In this document: one piece after another, positions 6,905 to 11,409 of the stretch
Position numbering within the stretch: the first letter of the stretch is position 1
Layout of the letters: each line of letters opens with the position of its first letter
From: DASYSA01 sp036003885
GTDB taxonomy: Bacteria > Acidobacteriota > Blastocatellia > UBA7656
Length of the DNA: 11,409 nt
Assembly: GCA_036003885.1 (NCBI GenBank)
Contig: DASYSA010000525.1
Span: 1-11,409, forward strand
Direction of reading: 5' to 3'
Translations under genes and position numbers: made by a program
The notes under the pieces: generated by a model
What the model saw: only the letters and a program-made list of their open reading frames with translations
What the model was told of the DNA's origin: nothing
Database searches by the model: none

Positions 6905-9004
6905 TTACTTTTCAATCCTCTGAACAGAACGTGCCAACCCTAACCTCTTCAGCAACTCTTTTGCAATTTTCTGCGAAGCAAAGTTGCCATCAAATGCGAT
7001 CACCTTTCCGCTCATCAGCAGAACACTCGTCTGCGAACTGCTCACTGTGAAGGTGAACGTGTACGTGAACAGCGGCCTGTTGAGGTCGATCATCAGATCG
7101 GCGACGTTCGGGTCTTTGACGATCATCAGTCCCAGCGCCTCGAACTCCTTACGTTCTCTCAAGGCGTGTTCTAGCTGGTCCGGTTTGAGAAACACCGTCT
7201 CGGACCTCACGAAGACAGTTCGAGCCGCCCGCAGAAGGTCGCCCGGATTCGTGTTGAGGGCGGCCGAGCGCGAAAGGGACCGGTTGAAATCTCCGGCGAT
7301 TGTCCGCTCCGGCCCGCTCGGACCGGGCAGGAACGCGGGACGCGATTCTGCGTGAAGGGGGTTCACGTAGTCGCCGAGCTGAAGCTTGCGCACCACGACG
7401 CCGAAGTCTCTCTCCCACGCATCACGCTTGAATGCGCCATTCGGCACCAGAAGTTGGCCATAGCCCAGCGCCACCAGCGCCTCGCTGCTTCGCACACGCG
7501 CTTCAAATTCCCCGGTCTCGAGTCCCAACTCGGCGGCGGCCTGCTTCACGTTGAGCTCGGCATTGAACCTGCGCGCCATCGAGTTGATCGGCTCAGCTTG
7601 CCCGTTGGGCGAGGTGGCTCCCGCTTGCTCGGCAGCCCGCTGAAATCGCAGCCGGTCCTTCTCGATCAAGCGGTCCAAAGTCTCCTGCGGCGGATAAACG
7701 GCGAGCGCCCTGTCGCGCTCGAAGAAGCCGACGGTCTGGCGGCTGATAACCGGACGAACGTCGTCTTTGAATGGACGGATGCCATCGTAGTGGCAGCTCA
7801 TGCACGAGCGGCCGTTTCGGACCACCGGGTCATCCGGATTATTCCGGTCAGCGACGATCCCAACCGGCGCCGCGTCAATTCGTCTGCCCTGGCCGTTCAT
7901 CAGAAAGTAGGCCTGGAGGCCGTTCGGCAGATTGAAGATGATCTCGCCGCCGGCGGGGTTAAGGCGAAGCGGATCTTTGAAGATGCTCTGATCGTCCAGA
8001 CTGCTTGCGAAGTCGAAGCTCCTCCAGTAAGCGCCGTAAACAGACGGATGCCGCTCGAGGACCCGGTTGTTCTGCGAAACACCGCTGTTGCGAACGCCCG
8101 CACGAACGATGTTGTTTTCGCCGGGCGAATTGCGCGTGGCATCGGCGCCCAGAAGCCGCTCCAACTCCGAGACGGTTCTGGGGAGACCAAGCAGTTCGTG
8201 ATACAAAGGAGGCACGGACGCATTGGCGAGGAACCAGTCCGCTCGTACGTAAGGCAGGTCGGCGCCCGACAGCCTGCTGATCCTTTCGGAGTCCGCAGTC
8301 CGGATGCCGTAAGGATAGACCGCAAGGATATTGTTCCACGCAGCCGTAGTCCACTCGTAATCGCGCAGGTCTACACGGAACAGCGTCCTCGCGGGGTCGA
8401 TCGCCGCAGGCAGGGTAATGTCACGGTGCCACGAGAGGCTGTTGATGAGCTTGGCAAGAGCAGCTCGGTGGCTCTCAAGCTCCTCCTCGGGAACCCCTGC
8501 GTTGTAGAGATGCACGATGCTGAAGTAGCGCAGAAACGGCCAAGTTCGCTCGCCGGCGCGCGTGAGGTCGTCGTGGATCATCGCGGTGATTGCCGGCCCA
8601 CTGATGAACGTTCGAGCCTGTGAACGTGCGAGGTGGCTGTCCCAATCCGTCGCGCCGCCCAGGACCCAACGACGCAGCGTTGCCTTTTCGTCTACAGACA
8701 GCGGGGGACCTCCGAGCGGCATTGTGTCCGACTCTACGACCTTGAGCAGCAAGGAACCAGCGTCGCCGGGAATGACCGTCTTTGACGACAGTAGGCGAGC
8801 GCGGTCGAGCACGAAGATGTTGTTCCTGGCAACACCGTTCTGGCCGTGGCACTGGAAGCATCGCCCTCTGAGGACCTCACGCACGCGGCGAGCGAGTTCA
8901 TCCGTCTCGTTGTGGGCCAGGGTCCTCGTGACGGTGAAAGCCCCGGCGACGCCCAAAAACCAGATGGTGAATGCGAGCACACGAATTCCAACCCGGGATG
9001 ACAT
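6905..9004 (-). CDS. Di-heme c-type cytochrome (planctomycete-type) with C-terminal extra domain
   Basis: The 699-residue protein has an N-terminal hydrophobic segment (about 8-25), either a signal peptide cleaved near TLA-HN (30/31) or an anchor, so it acts in the periplasm. The first heme site is CFQCH at 49-53, in the planctomycete-type cytochrome context RGRCFQCHGQNG, with a probable distal ligand Met95 in SDTMPLGGPPLS and the closing WVLGGA helix. A long central region (about 130-395) contains FLRYFSIVHLYNAG and VDLRDYEWTTAAWNNILAVY. A second heme site, CMSCH, is at 401-405. The last ~100 residues (about 595-695, from TVFVRSETVFLKPDQLEHAL to IAKELLKRLG) form an alpha/beta-looking domain without heme motifs. 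The redox partner is unknown. GGAGGT (9010-9015 on the reverse strand) is ideally placed for ATG 9004. The gene is transcribed convergently to the regulator (136 bp between stops) and divergently from the peptidase gene. Confidence 0.88.
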   Translation of the reverse strand: MSSRVGIRVLAFTIWFLGVAGAFTVTRTLAHNETDELARRVREVLRGRCFQCHGQNGVARNNIFVLDRARLLSSKTVIPGDAGSLLLKVVESDTMPLGGPPLSVDEKATLRRWVLGGATDWDSHLARSQARTFISGPAITAMIHDDLTRAGERTWPFLRYFSIVHLYNAGVPEEELESHRAALAKLINSLSWHRDITLPAAIDPARTLFRVDLRDYEWTTAAWNNILAVYPYGIRTADSERISRLSGADLPYVRADWFLANASVPPLYHELLGLPRTVSELERLLGADATRNSPGENNIVRAGVRNSGVSQNNRVLERHPSVYGAYWRSFDFASSLDDQSIFKDPLRLNPAGGEIIFNLPNGLQAYFLMNGQGRRIDAAPVGIVADRNNPDDPVVRNGRSCMSCHYDGIRPFKDDVRPVISRQTVGFFERDRALAVYPPQETLDRLIEKDRLRFQRAAEQAGATSPNGQAEPINSMARRFNAELNVKQAAAELGLETGEFEARVRSSEALVALGYGQLLVPNGAFKRDAWERDFGVVVRKLQLGDYVNPLHAESRPAFLPGPSGPERTIAGDFNRSLSRSAALNTNPGDLLRAARTVFVRSETVFLKPDQLEHALRERKEFEALGLMIVKDPNVADLMIDLNRPLFTYTFTFTVSSSQTSVLLMSGKVIAFDGNFASQKIAKELLKRLGLARSVQRIEK

Positions 9005-9009
9005 GCGAC

Positions 9010-9015
9010 ACCTCC
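9010..9015 (-). promoter_or_regulatory. Ribosome-binding site of the cytochrome gene
   Basis: Read on the reverse strand this is GGAGGT, ending 5 bp before ATG 9004. It is the strongest such site in the window and fixes the start. Confidence 0.8.
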
Positions 9016-9175
9016 GAATTCATGAGTTATTTGGTGACGATACGCAGGGCAATCAATATGCCGCGAGGTAAGTGCTCGCGAGAAACGCCGGCCGAGAGTC
9101 GGGCAAGCGACCAACTGCCGCCGCTCTATTGCATATGAAGTAGAATTACGGCAGGACAGCGCTTTTCTCGAAAAG

Positions 9176-9250
9176 TTTCCTGGGTACGCAGGCCTTCCAG
9201 ACTGCGGGCTTGTGGGAGGGGGCAGGCTGGAAGCCTGCGTACCCAGGAAA
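9176..9250. repeat. 75-bp palindromic repeat (REP/MITE-like), unrelated to the one at 3128
   Basis: Left arm 9176-9204 starts TTTCCTGGGTACGCAGGC; the right arm, 9222-9250, is its inverted copy. The first 18 positions match exactly, after which the left arm has one extra C and one mismatch in the CTTCCAGACTGC / CTTCCAGCCTGC part. The loop is about 17 bp. Palindromes of the GGGTACGCAGGCTTCCAGCCTGC type are, from memory, dispersed in many genomes of Acidobacteria and other phyla and often cause small spurious gene calls (the reverse strand reads GYAGFQPA here). It sits upstream of both divergent genes, so it lies in their leader or promoter region. Confidence 0.8.
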
Positions 9251-9482
9251 ATTCCTGTAACCGACAACAGCCTTGCGGAGTCTTAGCAGCCAGGCGTGCG
9301 AGCTCGCGGCCGTGCTTCCACTGGCGCGGACGCGAGCACGCTCTGCCAGCTTCAAAGGCAAAAGAAAACAGGAACACAAATTTAGAAGGGCTTCGGGCCG
9401 GGTTGTCGGATACAGCTTTGCCTTTTTGCCCGTTTCCGTTTACCTTTCTGCTTCGATTCCAGTCATAACAAGTCTGACTAAT

Positions 9483-9489
9483 GGAGGGG
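9483..9489 (+). promoter_or_regulatory. Ribosome-binding site deciding the peptidase start
   Basis: GGAGGGG lies 3 bp before ATG 9493 (5 bp counting from GGAGG). The alternative in-frame ATG at 9481 overlaps this site and has no purine-rich stretch of its own upstream. Confidence 0.7.
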
Positions 9490-9492
9490 ACT

Positions 9493-11409
<1,917 letters not shown>

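Larger units (their letters stand above)
9005..9492. other. 488-bp divergent intergenic region
   Basis: This is the shared upstream region of the reverse cytochrome gene and the forward peptidase gene. It holds a ribosome-binding site at each end, a long palindromic repeat (9176-9250) and a weaker imperfect inverted repeat between about 9294-9310 and 9331-9341 (GCGTGC...TCGCG against CGCGAGCACGC). I could not identify convincing promoter hexamers on either strand. Short open frames across it have no family resemblance and partly translate the repeat. Confidence 0.6.

Noticed and set aside
7352..8623. A 423-codon open frame on the forward strand opposite the cytochrome gene
   Set aside because: It is antisense to a gene with clear heme motifs and an excellent ribosome-binding site. 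Its translation has no recognisable domain, and long antisense frames are common in GC-rich coding DNA.
9294..9341. Imperfect inverted repeat GCGTGC...CGCGAGCACGC
   Set aside because: The arms need a 4-base gap to align and the region is simply GC-rich, so it is too weak to list as a separate element.
9146..9379. Short reverse-strand frames across the repeat at 9176-9250
   Set aside because: They translate the palindromic repeat (GYAGFQPA-type sequence), a known source of spurious gene calls, and lack a start context.
9481..9492. Upstream in-frame ATG at 9481 for the peptidase gene
   Set aside because: It overlaps the GGAGGGG binding site that serves ATG 9493 and has no such site of its own.

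Overview
This 11.4 kb window is a chromosomal-looking stretch of a moderately GC-rich bacterium. It holds eight genes or gene parts, most of them oriented forward. The organism is most likely an Acidobacteriota (Blastocatellia-like) or a neighbouring soil phylum. This is inferred from gene content: a winged-helix/TolB-like/TPR regulator, a secreted M14 peptidase, a large di-heme planctomycete-type cytochrome and a QW-repeat (squalene-cyclase-like) remnant, together with dispersed palindromic repeats. No rRNA, tRNA, CRISPR array, integrase or phage gene is visible.

Layout. The left end (1-2622, forward) holds the C-terminal third of an amidase-signature enzyme, a GNAT acetyltransferase and a secreted type I sulfatase. 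A short EthD-like gene (2774-3085) follows, with its own plausible promoter. An 86-bp palindromic REP/MITE-like element (3128-3213) separates it from a two-domain lipoprotein of unknown function (3309-4313) and a 69-residue membrane protein (4384-4593), which ends at a clear intrinsic terminator (4633-4660).

Next comes a rearranged spot around 4943-4970. To its left, on the reverse strand, is the last ~66 codons of a QW-repeat protein. To its right, on the forward strand, is a CadC-like regulator that has lost the first half of its DNA-binding domain. Both genes have lost their 5' ends at the same place, as expected if one deletion removed the shared promoter region of a divergent pair. The regulator meets a convergent reverse-strand gene (6905-9004) encoding a two-heme c-type cytochrome with an unusual C-terminal extension.

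The right side is a 488-bp divergent intergenic region (9005-9492) carrying a second, unrelated palindromic repeat (9176-9250), followed by an M14 zinc carboxypeptidase-like exported protein that runs off the window.

Functionally the window reads as independent genes (amide hydrolysis, desulfation, peptide hydrolysis, periplasmic redox, signalling) rather than one operon. I do not see a coherent new multi-gene system. The most interesting items are the double-truncation junction, the two palindromic repeat families and the cytochrome's extra C-terminal domain.
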